The notes beneath the pieces were generated by a model. That model saw nothing but the letters and a program-made list of their open reading frames with translations. It had not been told where the DNA came from and did no database searches. Of a stretch of 64,000 bases of DNA, positions 22,040 through 34,222 are shown one piece after another. The stretch lies in NCBI GenBank assembly GCA_021399435.1, contig JAJTUP010000004.1, forward strand, positions 248,001 to 312,000, written 5' to 3'. A program made the position numbers and the translations under genes. The stretch's first letter is position 1. The number at the start of each line of letters is the position of its first letter. Source of the stretch: Diaporthe sp. PMI_573 (lineage: Eukaryota > Ascomycota > Sordariomycetes > Diaporthales > Diaporthaceae).

Positions 22040-22306
22040 TTACTTCCAAGTTGTGGTTTGTTGACTCATAAATGTTCGCCTAGAAAGTATACCCTGAATA
22101 GCTGTTTTGATACCGCTGATATTAATTAGATCATAGGAAACAGCTGGTTTGTCAAAGATATGCACAGTTTCTAACCCCTCCGCCCCCAGAAGCTTATTGA
22201 TAGCCAACACGTCTTTACCAAACGACACTCGTAGTGCGTCCCCCGTGATCTCTGGTATCTCTTGCTGCAGAAGAAATTCGAGAGAATCAAGCAGAGCACC
22301 GGGCAT
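22040..22306 (-). pseudogene. 88-codon orphan frame, possible PKS fragment
   Basis: The frame opens MPGALLDSLEFLLQQEIP and has an ordered, non-repetitive composition unlike neighbouring random frames. It ends 3' of the enoyl-reductase gene on the same strand, about 100 bp downstream of that gene's stop. The segment GIKTAIQGILSR followed shortly by QTTT is reminiscent of the linker before the ketoreductase domain of highly reducing fungal PKSs, which typically runs into a 'KTYLLVG' start. The resemblance is weak and I cannot extend it past the TAA at 22042-22040. It may instead be an unrelated short gene or chance. Confidence 0.25.
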
Positions 22307-22407
22307 TGGAAGTCAAAGATTTCTGCTGTGATAGGTAGTCTCATGCGCGAGAAAATGTTTCAGAATCGAGGCCTGACCACTCTAGGCCCAAGCCGAAAGG
22401 TGCGGCT

Positions 22408-23623
22408 CTATTGCCGGACAGCCCCGTCCAGACGATAAACAAGTTTCTGACCGCTGATCTGGCCCTTCCGGATGGCGGTGACGCCCTCCCCAGCGAGCCC
22501 TTCGAACCCGCCGGGGCTGATCTTGGTGGGATGCGGCGAAAGCCTGCCCTCGTCGAACAGCTTCTGAATAGTCTCGAAGAAAGGCTTGGCAAAGTCCTTA
22601 ACGCGCTGGTCGCCCTCGTTCCCGTAAGGCGCGGGCCATGAGCAGGGCTTGCCGCCCAGCATGCTGGCCAGGATCCAGTCTGGCTCGACGACCTTGCGCT
22701 TGGACTCTGGGTGGGGGTCCAAGGCCGTGTACTTGCCACCGCAGCGGCCCAGGGCCTGGTAGCAGATCTTCATTGAGCTCTCCTCGGTGATGCAGTCCAG
22801 TGCGTAGTCCAGGGCGTTGGCGGTGTGGGCGCGGATGTCGGCGCCGCAGGTGGGTGAGTTGTAGTCGAAGACGGCGTCGGCCCCGTAAGAACGGACAAGG
22901 TCAAAGTTGTGGGGCGAGCAGGTAGTTATGACTTTTACGTTGCAGCTGGGGCGGTGTCAGCAAATACAAGGATGGTATGGCTTGGGAAACCGAGGAGGGC
23001 AATAAGGAGTTCCTGGTATTAGAGGAAGAAGGCGGAGGGCAGTCTCACAGCTTGAGCAGTTGGATGGCCATGGTTCCCGTGCTAGTACTGCCACCGTACA
23101 CCAGCACGGGCATCTGCTCGCCGGAAGCCTTGAGCAGCCACTCGGTGGGTATTCCGAGGCTCCAGAACAGGGCCATGCCCGCGGTGGCGATCCTCATCCC
23201 CATGCCAGCAGCCTCCTCGAACCCCATGCTCTCGGGGATTTTAAGCGCCATGTCGCCGTCCAGGGCGACGTACTCGCCGAAGGCGCCAGCCCTTGGGCGG
23301 AACTTGTTCATGCCGTCAGCGCAACCGCAGACCCTGTCGCCGACCTTGAGGCCGGGGCGGGAAGAGGCGACGTCCGAGCCGATGGCGACGACGTAGCCGG
23401 CGCAGTCGAAGCCGAACATGGCGCCCTCGGCGATGAAGGGGCCGACCATCTTCGTGTCGACGGGGTTGAGGGCGACGGCGACGGTCTGGATGATGATGTT
23501 GTCGGCCTCCAGCTCGGGGACTGGGGCGTCCTGGCTGACGACCCACTCTCCCTTGTCGCCGGCCAGGATGGCGCGCTGGGTCTTGGGAAGCCCGGGGGCC
23601 GAAGCTACGGCGGCAGCAGACAT
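22408..23623 (-). CDS. Trans-acting enoyl reductase, medium-chain reductase family (LovC-like)
   Basis: Two exons (23623-23049 and 22945-22408) are joined across a 103-bp intron (GTGAGA/CCAG) to give 370 residues, close to LovC's size. The N-terminal GroES-like domain has LNPVDTKM, GFDCAGYVVAIG and VGDRVCGC. The Rossmann side reads VLVYGGSTSTGTMAIQLLKL, then VITTCSPHNFDLVRSYGAD and FDYNSPTCG, and the protein ends GQKLVYRL. The zinc ligands of alcohol dehydrogenases are absent, as in the quinone-reductase/LovC branch. Members reduce enoyl intermediates held on a PKS that lacks a working ER domain, using NADPH. No PKS is in the window. A LovG-like hydrolase lies about 3.5 kb away on the same strand. 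A stand-alone zinc-independent oxidoreductase role is also possible. Confidence 0.85.
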
Positions 23624-25840
23624 GGCTGCGGAACGGCGAATAGATGGCGACAGCAGAGAGGAGAGGCGAGTAAGCGGTCAGGGTGATAGTAGGAAACAGG
23701 TGAGTGAGTGGCTCGAATTAGTCCTGGTCGAGGATCCAGTGTGTCGTCGGGGAGAGAGTTGAGTGCTCGTCGATATCCCCCGATGTGTTCGCCATCTCGC
23801 CGGACGCCAGGTATTTAAGGGCGACACACGGAAGCTCCGGTGGTGGAAGGGATTCAGCTCGGTGATGGCCACCTCTGGTTGACAGTCATAGCACCGGAGA
23901 GTCCAAATCCTTCCCGTGCCAAAATGTGCTGTAAGGATGGCCGAAGCCGTCAGGCCACGTCAGGATGCCGGCGTTTGGGCGGGTGATGAGCAAGGCCTTG
24001 GCATAAATGGAAGACTGGAAGGGGTCATGTCTCGGTCATATACTGTGCAGGCAGTTCTGTAGACGGCCAAAACGTTGCCATATTGGGGTGCAGGTCAGAG
24101 CTGTGCTGGCTCAAGTGCTCGGTCAGGAGATGTCATGCCCGGTCAGCAACATTGATGTCTGACGGGCAGCCCCCGCCTTGGTGCCAGCCAAGCTCAATTT
24201 GTGCCCTCTTGAGCCTGTTGAATATATAAATTATATAGTTGGATATCATTCATCCAAGCGTTGTGTCTCATTATGAATTTCATCTTTGTGCGTCCTACGT
24301 CCTCCTGTCAATGATGGTTAAAGTCCAACAATTGCCTCGACCGCCAGCCCTTGATGTCACCCGTTGACTGGAGTCTTGCCCACTGTCACGAGACACCTCA
24401 GGACTCGCGACAAAAGGATTGGATGAGCCTGAGCGTGTACTCTGGCGGAAAGAGGACATCGGAAGAGAGGTGCAAATGGAGACAGGGCACGGCGGGTCTC
24501 GGGAGGGTTATCTTCCTTACAGAAGTATTTCCACTGGCCTGCCCAGTGCAAATAAGCTCTCAGTGAGAAGTCGATAAATTAGAGATAAATTAAAATTTTC
24601 TCGTGCAGCAGACAACCTTCAGCCAAAACGGCGCCTACATGGATGCATGCATGCATGCACGATCCTGTGCACGATCCTGTATCTTGGACCCTTATTCCTA
24701 ACCGGGAAGCTCAAGCAGCGTCCACCCACCAGAGTCGGGCCTCGTCTCCGCTGGAGGCCATGGTGGATGTGATTGAAGGAGATTGGGTAAATCGTCCGAC
24801 GTTGGAGCGCGTACTCGTGCACTCGAGTTAACCATACAAGAGGTAAATATATGATGATATTTTCCTATATATCAAGCGGTAGATGTAGTGCGGGTACCAC
24901 AGTACAACAATGTAAGGAGCGGGCCAAAGGGATCGATTCCTCCTCCCTCCGCATGGATGTCTACCCCTCCACACCTGTGCATCACACTCATATCAAAGCA
25001 CTGAGGTACAACGAGAAAGGGCGACTTTATACAGTACATATTAAATAGTAGTCGTGAAAATGGCATTCCTGCTCCACGCACCTCATTACATCCCATCCTG
25101 CTCATGCGAATTCCATCGTCACCTTCATCTCCACCTCTAATTATCCCGCTGTTGCTGTTGCTGACGTCTGTCTCGGAGCCGAGTGAGCCCTTCAGCCCCG
25201 CCGTTGAGGCAAAACAAGAAAAAAAGCACCCTGCAGTAGTGCGAGGAACTGGTGGCCCAGGAAAAGCATCCATCTCGACAATGACCGGCCTGTCCAGACT
25301 CCAGGGTCCCTCCTCGAGCATCGTGGCCCCAACCATCGCTGCTAACAGACTATAGCCTGATCCTTCGCGCTCAGAAGTTCCCAGTCGGGACTGCAGATAC
25401 CCACCATCACCTTAATCACACGCCCTCTCCATCACGTCTTTCCCTGCAGGCCCCAGCAATGTATCGTCTCTCGTCTTCAGCCTAATGGTCACCTACCTGC
25501 CGGCCAATGAGAGTGAGCTGGGGTGGAGCGTCGGGTCCTGGCTGTATCCGGTGCCGCCTCGGCCGGTCAATCTGGTCCTACAGATCCCTGCCCTGTGTGA
25601 CTCGCCGGTGGGATGGATCCCGAGGGCTGCCGAAAAAAAAAAAGAATCATCCGAAAGCCAACAACGTCGATGGCTGTAGATTTGTGAGAAAGATAGGATA
25701 TTTCCAAACAATGTCATGAGAAAGGAAATCCGGCGTCCAGGTGGTGGGGCGGCCGGAACACTTGTCTGTATACCAGTTGAGAGCGCCGGCGACGTTGCTC
25801 ACCTCAACCTCGGCCCACCGCAACGTGACAACCCCGCCAC
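23624..25840. other. Intergenic, no gene recognised
   Basis: About 2.2 kb. The first few hundred bases should hold the enoyl-reductase promoter. No motif-bearing frame was found; a 154-codon minus-strand frame at 24872-25336 looks spurious. A short tandem repeat is listed separately. Confidence 0.5.
24643..24680. repeat. ATGC microsatellite and 12-bp tandem repeat
   Basis: Four ATGC units (24643-24658) run into two near-perfect copies of CACGATCCTGTG (about 24658-24680). The repeat is self-complementary in part and could form a small hairpin. No function is implied. Confidence 0.8.
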
Positions 25841-26761
25841 TCAGAACTTGCCCGGCGACCTGGCTCCGTGTAACGCCCTCTCACTGTCGCTCGACGCCCC
25901 CGACAACACCCCGCCAGCACCAGTGCTGCTGCCCCCACCGCCCTTGGGCAACACACGCAGCCTCAGGCCGGTGAACACACAGAACGCGACCGCAATGATC
26001 TCCATGAGCACCGCCATGCACAGGAAGACGGTCACGTCACCCTCAAACGGGTTGAACTCCTTCATACCGCTGAAGTCTGCAAGGAGCCCGTACACCAGCC
26101 GCACCGAGATAAACGGCGCACATGCCGCAAAACACACCATCAGCTTGTTCTCCTCGGCAGGGATGTACTTCCACTGCCTGAGGAGGTAGCCCCAGAGGCA
26201 GACGGCGAAGACGTAGATGGCCAGGAATATGCATACTGCCGCCTGCACGATGCTGTTGGACGTGATGTGGTTCGAAGACTCGGCTGCCTTGGTGCCACCG
26301 TATATGCCCAGGCTGAGGCCCGTCAGGGAGGCGAGGGAGATGACGGAGAAGATCCTTGTGGATATTCCGTTTATCACAAAGCGGTTTCTATAGAGGTGGA
26401 CGGGGAAAGGTTAGTGCTCGCTGTCTTGGGCTCATTGTTCAAAATGGTGGGAAGCCGATACTCACACCCGGGTCAGGAGGGCAATGTTGAGGACCGTCAA
26501 CGGCGACAGCCCGATCGACTGGCAGATCAGGGCGCCTCCGTACGTTGTCCTCGACGGACTGTTGATGGTCGCCAGCTGGAATGCCCCGGCGAGGATCCGC
26601 AGCAACGAGAAGGTGATCAGGACTAGCCACCCCGAGCCGCGGCTCCAGCCATGTCGTGAGCAGAGGACGAGGGCACACCCGAGGTACACGGTGAAGAAGA
26701 AGAGTTGGACCACTGCCACGCCATCTCGGTAGGTAAACTCTCCAATCTCGCTGAAGGCCAT
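25841..26761 (-). CDS. Seven-helix integral membrane protein (DUF7702-like)
   Basis: Two exons (26761-26466 and 26387-25841), with a 78-bp intron (GTGAGT/ATAG), give 280 residues. The start MAFSEIGEFTYRDG is followed by about seven hydrophobic helices. The block GWLVLITFSLLRILAGAFQL in helix 2-3 is the hallmark I associate with the fungal DUF7702 family of plasma-membrane-like proteins. The C-terminal 35 residues are Gly/Ser-rich and cytosolic-looking. A GTGTGA donor three bases upstream would delete one residue and cannot be excluded. Function is unknown; the topology resembles fungal receptor-like or RTA1-type proteins. The gene is divergent from the P450 at 28415, with a 1.65-kb gap between them. 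Confidence 0.75.
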
Positions 26762-28414
26762 GGTGACGTGCCTCTGGACGCGGGTTGCTGAAAGGTTGAG
26801 TGAACAAGCTTGGAGGCAGGGACAAAGTAAGAACGGGCAAGGAACAACGGCCAAGTGATATTCGATCCTTATCAGAGGGGTTTTAACAACGTATAATCAA
26901 GCTTTCGCCAAGCCTGTCAAGCTGTAAGCCAGGCAAGGTGTGATAGTGACAGCGCAGATGGACGGACAACACAGGCGAAGAGATATGACAAGCAAGGAAT
27001 GGAAGTTCCTAACAATCCTGATGGGAGGCGATTTACTCCCTCTTATGTCAGTCCTCCACTGTGAGATTTCCAGAGCTCATGGGGTCATGTTGCCCAGGCA
27101 TGCGCGGCACGGATGGTGCCATTAATGAATATGCGTCCAAATCATGGCGGCGTAGGATGCCAACCCACCAATAATACTTGGCTCATTCGTCCAAAACCTG
27201 TCCGGAAGAAGAAAAGACGAAAGTTGAATCATGGCGTGGATGAAAATAAAGGGGGGGAAACAACCGAACTCGTCAACTTGCCGTGTTGTCGTCTGATGCT
27301 CTTACCATTCCGATATTGAAAGCGTGCCTCCAATCCGATATCCTGGCTTACGGGTGCATGACCGTAAGCCACGGTACCTTTTTTCCTCTGACAGGGATCT
27401 TTTTTTCCCGCCTTTACTTGGCGGGTAGCCTTGCGTGGATGACTGTCAGCATGCACAAAGGGTCGGGTTGGTCCACGCCCAGGGGTGAGTTGGGAAATGG
27501 ACTAGGAATTCGATGGGTTGGGGGACTTTGATAGATTCTTGGACTCAAACCCGATCTCGACGACATGCCTTGGGCTCAAATACTAACATTTCGGTTAATG
27601 TTTTCAACAAAAGTGGTGTGATGCTGTCATGGACGTCTTTGGTTCAGGTTTCTCTGGCATCGTCGACGGACCAGAGTCTGTGCCAAGCTGCTGGGAATTT
27701 CAAAAGAATGTCAGCCATGGCGAAGTCGAAGACTGCGCAGAATGCTCGGGGCCTCAGGTCCCTTTATAGTGTCAGCATTTCCGCCTCCCGGTCAGCGATC
27801 TGCTCGGTTTGTTCACCTGAGGCGATGATCTATCCAGCGATTCCAAGGATGGGGCGACTCCTGTTGCTACAATGAGTAGCGAACAGATATTCATGAATTG
27901 ATTTTAAAACTTTCCATACGGTTGAGAATGCTTCTATTGGCGGGTTTAGACCCTCCAACCGCCTCCATCGTCACGCGTGCAGGACCGGCGCGTTGAAGGA
28001 AGACTGCCCCTGTCGATCATGGCGACAGCCAGAAGCAAACACAAGATCAGGCTTCAGATCGCACTGTCATCGCAAGAGAAATCCCCCATAGATCGAACTG
28101 TGGCAATTGTCATGCAAAAGTCTCTGGTCATGACGGCGAACCTTGTCAGACTGACAGGCGTGATGACATCGCGTTACCTTGTATAAAAGAGAGGCTGACT
28201 CCCAGCAACCTGTGCCTGACTTTTCCAAGCCATCATATCCAGTCATCATAGACCGTCCATACCTTTTTTTTTTTTTTTTTTGCACTAGAAAGGAACCAAG
28301 CAGAGGCAGCCTCGCGCAGGAATCCTAGGCAGGCTGAATCCCTGAAAGTCTCAGCCTTGTAGGCCTTCAAGACACGGCTCCCGTTCGGTGACCAATTAGG
28401 TCAAAACAGCAAGC
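26762..28414. other. Divergent intergenic region (membrane protein / P450)
   Basis: About 1.65 kb between two divergent starts, with no gene recognised. An 18-base T run lies at 28264-28281, about 135 bp upstream of the P450 start. A TATA-like TTGTATAAAAGAG is near 28180-28192. Confidence 0.5.
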
Positions 28415-30272
28415 ATGGATGACTTCTTCTCCAAGCCGATGAAGCTGGTCACGCTGGCGGCCGCTGGCGATGCCTTCGTTCTGGCTGCTGTCTGGCGCAA
28501 GTGGGGACCCACGCTGCCGTACACGCCCGCTTTTCTTAGGGACAGCTACTTCAATAGCTACCTGGTATTCTTTTGGGCTTCCTGGTGGTTGCACTTTTGG
28601 GGTTGGCTGTGGTACCGCTTGATACTGAAGCCCAAATATCTCTCCAAGATGCGACATCTGCCAGAGCCTACGGTGGGTCTTTTCCTCGTTGAGTCCATGC
28701 GGACTCAGCGTTATGATGTGTGCGGTGAAATACTGACGCGTGACATAGGAAGGTAGGAGTTGGTGGTTTGGGTACGGCGGCCGCACCTTTAGCGAAGGTA
28801 ATGGAGCTGGTCCGGCTGAGTGGTGAGTGGTCCAAGCTAAGCATTCGTTGATGGCCTTGTCTAACAAAATACCGCTTCATAGGTCCCGCACACTGAAGCA
28901 CGATGGCGTCTTCCGCTTTCTGGGCCTTTTCAACTGCGAGCGTATTGTTGTTGCAGCCCCAGAAGGTCTAGCAGAAGTACTGACCAGAGTGAGCGACTTC
29001 ATCCAGCCTATTCATCTCTCGTTCATCGCTCAGTCAATTCTCGGACCGGGTGTCGTACTGGTGAATGGGGAAGAGCACAAGCGTCAACGCCGTCTCTTGC
29101 TTCCATCCTTCGCCATGAAGCATATCCGGGCCCAGCAGTCCATCTACTGGTCCAAAGCAGTCGAGGCGACCGAGAAGCTGACGAGCCTCGCCGCCAGCAC
29201 GGCGAGCCCGAACTCTGACGGATACAGTGACAAGACGGAGATCGGCGAGCTGGCGGGCTACACTGCCCTGGATGTGATCTCCAAGGCAGCGCTGGGCGTC
29301 GACTTCGAGGCCATCGCAAACCCAGACTCGCATCTCATCCAGAACTACCGCACCGTTTTCGAACCGACCCGCATGTTCCAGATATTCAGCGTTCTCAAGT
29401 TCATCATCCCGCCGAATATTGTCAACAGACTGCCCGTCAAGCACAACACCGAGGTGCGCAACGCCGCCCGCGTGGTGAGGGAAGTGTGCCGTGCCACCCT
29501 GCGGGAGAAACGCGAGCGGTACAAGCGCGGCGACCTGCACGACTCGGACATTGTGTCGGCGCTGATCCGCGACCGCAACAAAGAGCTGGAGGAGGACGAT
29601 GTGGTGACGCAGATGATGACGATGCTGGGGGCGGGCCACGAGACGGTGTCGGTGGCCATGACCTGGGCCATGTACGAGCTGTGCCGGCACCCGGAGTGGC
29701 AGGACAAGCTGCGCGCCGAGGTGAGGGCGAAGCTGCCGCCGCCGAGACCCAACGGCGCGGCACCCCCGGCCGAAGCCCTCGAGATCGAGAACATGCCCCT
29801 GCTCAACGCATTCTGCCACGAGGTCATCCGCTACTGGCCGCCAATCCCCATGATCATGCGCACCGCCGCCGTGGACACCACCATCATGGGGCACTTCGTC
29901 GCCGCCACGACCAAGGTCATCCTCTCGGTCACCGGCACCAACCGCAACCCGGACCTGTGGGGCCCCGACGGCGCCAGCTTCAACCCGAACCGCTTCTACG
30001 ACGAAGCTAGGGACAAGTACGACTCCACCGGCGGCTCCAACACAAAGTACGCGCACCTGTCTTTCATCCATGGCGGGCGCGACTGCCTTGGCCGCAACTT
30101 CGCCAAGGCAGAGATGCTGACCGTCATCGCGTGCTGGGTCGGTCGCTTCAGCTGGGAGCTGGCCGACTCCCGCGACATGGACGAGAGCAGAGTGCCACTG
30201 TCGGGTGGGAGCTTCTCCAGCAAGCCGTTGCATGGAGTGTGGTGCAAGGCCAAGGTCGTTCCCGGCTGGTGA
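28415..30272 (+). CDS. Cytochrome P450 with two N-terminal membrane segments
   Basis: Three exons (28415-28672, 28749-28822, 28883-30272) have introns of 76 and 60 bp with GTGGGT/ATAG and GTGAGT/ATAG ends. They encode 573 residues. Two hydrophobic segments lie at about residues 10-26 and 45-65, instead of the single anchor usual for microsomal P450s. Core motifs are intact: I-helix AGHETVS (about 361), K-helix EVIRYWPP (ExxR, about 424), and the heme loop FIHGGRDCLGRNFA with Cys at about 511. AGHET with a Cys-Leu-Gly heme loop points to the CYP4/CYP52-like clan of fungal monooxygenases. The substrate is unknown. It should sit in the ER membrane and take electrons from CPR. No reductase or biosynthetic backbone is adjacent, but an MFS transporter follows 2 kb downstream. 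Confidence 0.9.
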
Positions 30273-32229
30273 GCGAGGTAGGATCAGATAGTGGGTTTTG
30301 GTTCAGAATTTTCCGAAGATCCTTGGGGGCAGCGTGATGGTAAGCGGCCTTTAAGACGTGGAGACAATGAAAAGGAAGACTAAATATGCATGGCTGTGCT
30401 TAAAGAACTGTCAGGCTGGAGTAAGCTGAACTTGCTATTTGCATGGTGAAGAGTTGGGTGCTGGCGTGGCTTTTGCATAATTACCAGACGGTTACGTATC
30501 ACAAAAGGACTATTATTTTCGAGAGTCATCAGATCCTTTTTGGGCTATTTTTTGAAACTTCTCTCTGTTTCTTTGCGAAATTTCACACGAGGCGTTCACA
30601 TGTGCTCAAAATTTCCAAGTAAAGACATAGCTCTTAGCTATACAGGTACGTGACTGAATTGCCATGAAGTCATGTACATCCGGCCACCTATATCCCAATG
30701 AAGGCGAGCAAAGTCTATGTTAATTAGATCTATCAAAGTGTTCTGCCTTGCAACATGTTTGTTTCCCGTTCGGGTTGACCCAGATCTTTTAGACAAGATT
30801 CGGCAGAAAGCTGTTCCAGCAGGCCAAAGTTCTCCATCCAGAACGCAAACTGACCTGTGAGGACACTTCGATCCTCTCTCATCACCTGGGCATATCAATG
30901 AATGGAAAATTTTTAGTACTGGTCAACATTCATAGGCCAGAAACAATCAATTGCTTCACATTGCCAGACGATGCGGCAATATTTCTTTTGAGTTATGGTT
31001 TTGTGCTTATTTACACATGCCTCATTGTTGGTAGCTTTGTACAAACGAAGGACGACTGGTTCCGTCTGGTCTCGGCTGTAGTCAATGCTGACCGGAAGGA
31101 TGAGGCACTCAATCTGATATCATATCCGACATGGAACACAGGGAATACCCGACCAAACCCGAGGATGATCCTTGTGTGAAGTAAGGGCTCACAGTGATTT
31201 TGGTATGCCAGATGAAGAGCATGGCAAGTTGACATCTTCTTGCGAGACCCGTCTGGAATGTATCAAAGAGCCTCTTGTCTCGTGACTGACTGCCCGCTCA
31301 GTCCTAATCAGCCGTTGGTTCATGCAGAGAGCCCCAGCTCAGGGCGAGCCTAGATTTGTAATCTTGATAAACAATTGACGGGAAGTGGGTGCCAAGAAGC
31401 AATATTCCCCGCCAGTCGCATTCTCACCGCTCGCTGCCGGATGTAGCCGAGAGCGTACCCGGTGCCTCCCGCACTGGACTCTTCCTCTCCAATGTCTGCC
31501 TCAAATGCTAGCTATCCCATCAGGCCAGATTCATATATGTATGCATGAAGTCTCTGCAGGATTGCGTGAAGTAGTCTAATAGAATAATGAGGGGGCGAAG
31601 TCGGATCAGTGTGCCCGCCGGGATCATCCACAACACCACATACATCCGACAAACTTGGCTCTGAACTTGGCTCCAGACTTGGTCAATGAGTCCACAACTA
31701 GCGTACAACACCCCTGGGATAGCCTGAGGGTGGTCATATTGGTTGATAGCTGCATTATTTGCGGAGCACACTGACTCACTTGAACACCGCGCAGCTCCTG
31801 GGCAGGGGTCTGCCGTCGTGCTCGCCGTGGGGGCACTGTGGGGGCATCCAAGGGTTCCCCAGGTGGGCAACCAGCCCTCTCCACGGGGAAAGTGGGAGAG
31901 CTGGTGGAGCCAGGCGTCGAGTCTTTGCTTCGCGCGGGGAACAAGTCGGAACCAGTTCGGCACCCCAATGACGTTTCGCGGAGAAGATCGCCCCATCTCC
32001 AATGCATCTCGGCCAAGAAAAGGACCGAATGGCTGATCGCTGCTGCATGCATGTTTGCTGGGGGTATCGTGGGATGGAAAATCTCTATCTCTGCCAGTGC
32101 TGCCTTTCACCTTTCATGTCTGCATCCCGACGACACCTTCACTTCCCTTCTCCCTTGCCTCAAGTGGCCTGGCAGTCCGTCCTTCGGCCTTGAAGTTTGA
32201 TTCCTAGGTCTCGAGATTACTCCGCAGCC
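30273..32229. other. Intergenic, no gene recognised
   Basis: About 2 kb between the P450 and the MFS gene. A 196-codon minus-strand frame at 31520-32110 is the longest but has no domain, and it lies where the transporter promoter should be. It is treated as spurious. Confidence 0.5.
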
Positions 32230-34222
32230 ATGTCATCTGTGCACTCCGCATCCGAGGCGTCTCGGAAGACGACGATATGGGAGGATATCAAGGCTTACCG
32301 GAAGGCTTATTGGCTTACAGCCGTCGCATCGTTCGGTGGGATGCTCTTCGGGTGAGTATTTGCACCTTCGCACTCCCATACATTCAACATGTTGCCAGGC
32401 TCCGGTGTTGAGGTCGTGTTTAACTGATTCCTGCCCATTTCTGCATGTATGCTAACCTGTATATACGCCAACAGTTGGGACACTGGGCTCATCGGCGGCG
32501 TCTTGACGATGGACGCCTTCCAACACTCCTTCAACCTTGACCCCAAGAGCTCCGACTTTGCCAACCTCCAAGGAAACATTGTGTCTGTCCTGCAAGGCGG
32601 CTGTTTCTTCGGCGCTGCCGCGTCTTTCTGGCTCAGTGACAAGGTCGGCCGGAAATGGGCTCTCATCAGCGCCGACCTGATCTTCATTATTGGATCCATC
32701 ATCCAGACCTGCTCAGGCCTCGGCACAACAGACCTCACCCAGCTTTACATTGGTCGATTTATTGGGGGCTTCGGCGTTGGTCTCATCAGCGCTGTCGTTC
32801 CTACCTATATTGGTGAGAATGCCAACAGGGAGATTCGTGGCCGGTGCATTGGATGGTAAGTGTACAAGACAACTTCGGTTTTCTTTTCCCTCTCTTGCGT
32901 GATACATCGTTCTGCTGCTTCGAGCCGCGCTAATGTTTGCCACACTCAGCATGCAACTCTTCAACGTCACCGGGATAATGCTTAGCTACTTCGTCAACTA
33001 CGGCATCAGTAGGCACATCACGAGTTCCACCGACTCGACGAAGTGGCGCGTTCCCTTTGCGCTGCAGATCCTACCCGGTACTCTTCTGCTCCTGATCCTC
33101 TTCGAGAATGAATCACCGCGCTGGCTCGTCGAGAAGTTCCGCATCGACGAGGCCAGGAAAGCCCTTTCCCGCGTGCGAGCCCGCCCCGTCGACGACCCTG
33201 CCATTCGTGAGGAGCTCCAGGAGATCATCGCCGACTTCGAGGGCAAGGAGAAGCTGTCTCTGACTCAGCAGCTGAGACTCGCCTTTTCCAGCAAGCAGAT
33301 GCTCTACCAGTCCTCCCTCGCTGTCATCCTGATGTTCTGGCAACAATGGACCGGGACGAACTCGATAAACTACTACAGCCCCCAGATCTTTAAGAGTGTC
33401 GGCTTGGCGAGCAGCTCTGCGGGCCTCTTTGCTACGGGGATCTACGGCGTGGTCAAGGTTGTTTTTACTGCGCTGGGGTTGATGTTCGGTGTCGAGCAAG
33501 CTGGCCGAAAGGTAAGCCATGAGTCCCCTGTGGCCAAAACATCTCACCCTCTATGACGAAGTCAAGTGCTGACCCAACATCTTTCCCAGTGGTCCCTCAT
33601 CTGCGGCGCTGCCGGCCAAGCTTTTGCCATGTTCTATATTGGCATCAACCAAGCAGTGCACCCTAATGACTCGACCTTGTCAGGCAACAACATATTTGCC
33701 ATCATCTGCGTGTACCTGTTTGTAGTATTCTACTCGTTTGGCTGGGGCCCTATCCCCTTCGTCCTCTCGTCCGAGTGCTCTCCTAATCATGGTAAGTGAT
33801 GAGTTCCAAGCCCAATTCCGATGACGGAACGGGACTGACATCTCGTACCAGTGCGATCTCTCATCATGGCTGCGTCTCTGATGACCCAATGGCTTTTCAA
33901 TTTCGTCATTGCAAAGCTCACACCCATCATGCTGGATCGCATCACATTCGGCACGTTCCTCTTGTTCGGGTCTTGCTGCATCCTGATGCTTCTGTACGCC
34001 GTCTTCTTCGTCCCGGAGACGAAGGGGGTCCCACTTGAAAGCATCAACCTTCTCTTCAAAGACAACATCATCGCAGGCGCTACAAAGGATACCATCCCCA
34101 GGTTTAGCCGCGCAAGAAAGATGCAGGCACATCATTTGGCGTCAGGACAGCGGGCCGGCGAGCAGGGTGGGAAGGACCTAGATGATGAGGAACGAGAATC
34201 CGAGGCAGTGCATGTAGCCTGA
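32230..34222 (+). CDS. MFS sugar/quinate-type transporter
   Basis: Five exons (32230-32351, 32475-32855, 32950-33511, 33590-33791, 33852-34222) are joined by GTGAGT, GTAAGT, GTAAGC and GTAAGT introns of 123, 94, 78 and 60 bp. They give 545 residues with 12 predicted helices. Sugar-porter signatures are all present: GGMLFGWDTGLIGG in helix 1, SDKVGRKWAL (G-R-K loop), RFIGGFGVGLIS, EIRGR, NESPRWLVEK (PESPRW type) and VPETKGVPLESI after helix 12. Such proteins import hexoses, pentoses or quinate by proton symport at the plasma membrane. Which substrate cannot be told. The loop SECSPNHVRS replaces the usual AE(I/V)-P-R sequence before helix 11 and might affect specificity. The C-terminal tail is charged (DDEERESE). 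Confidence 0.9.

Noticed and set aside
24872..25336. 154-codon minus-strand frame
   Set aside because: No signal peptide, domain or repeat pattern; the opposite strand is open too, typical of chance frames in GC-balanced DNA.
29034..30233. 399-codon frame antisense to the first P450
   Set aside because: It is a mirror of the GC-rich P450 exon; the P450 motifs show the plus strand is the coding one.
31520..32110. 196-codon minus-strand frame before the MFS gene
   Set aside because: No motif, odd composition and position in the promoter of the transporter; overlapping frames on the other strand are equally long.
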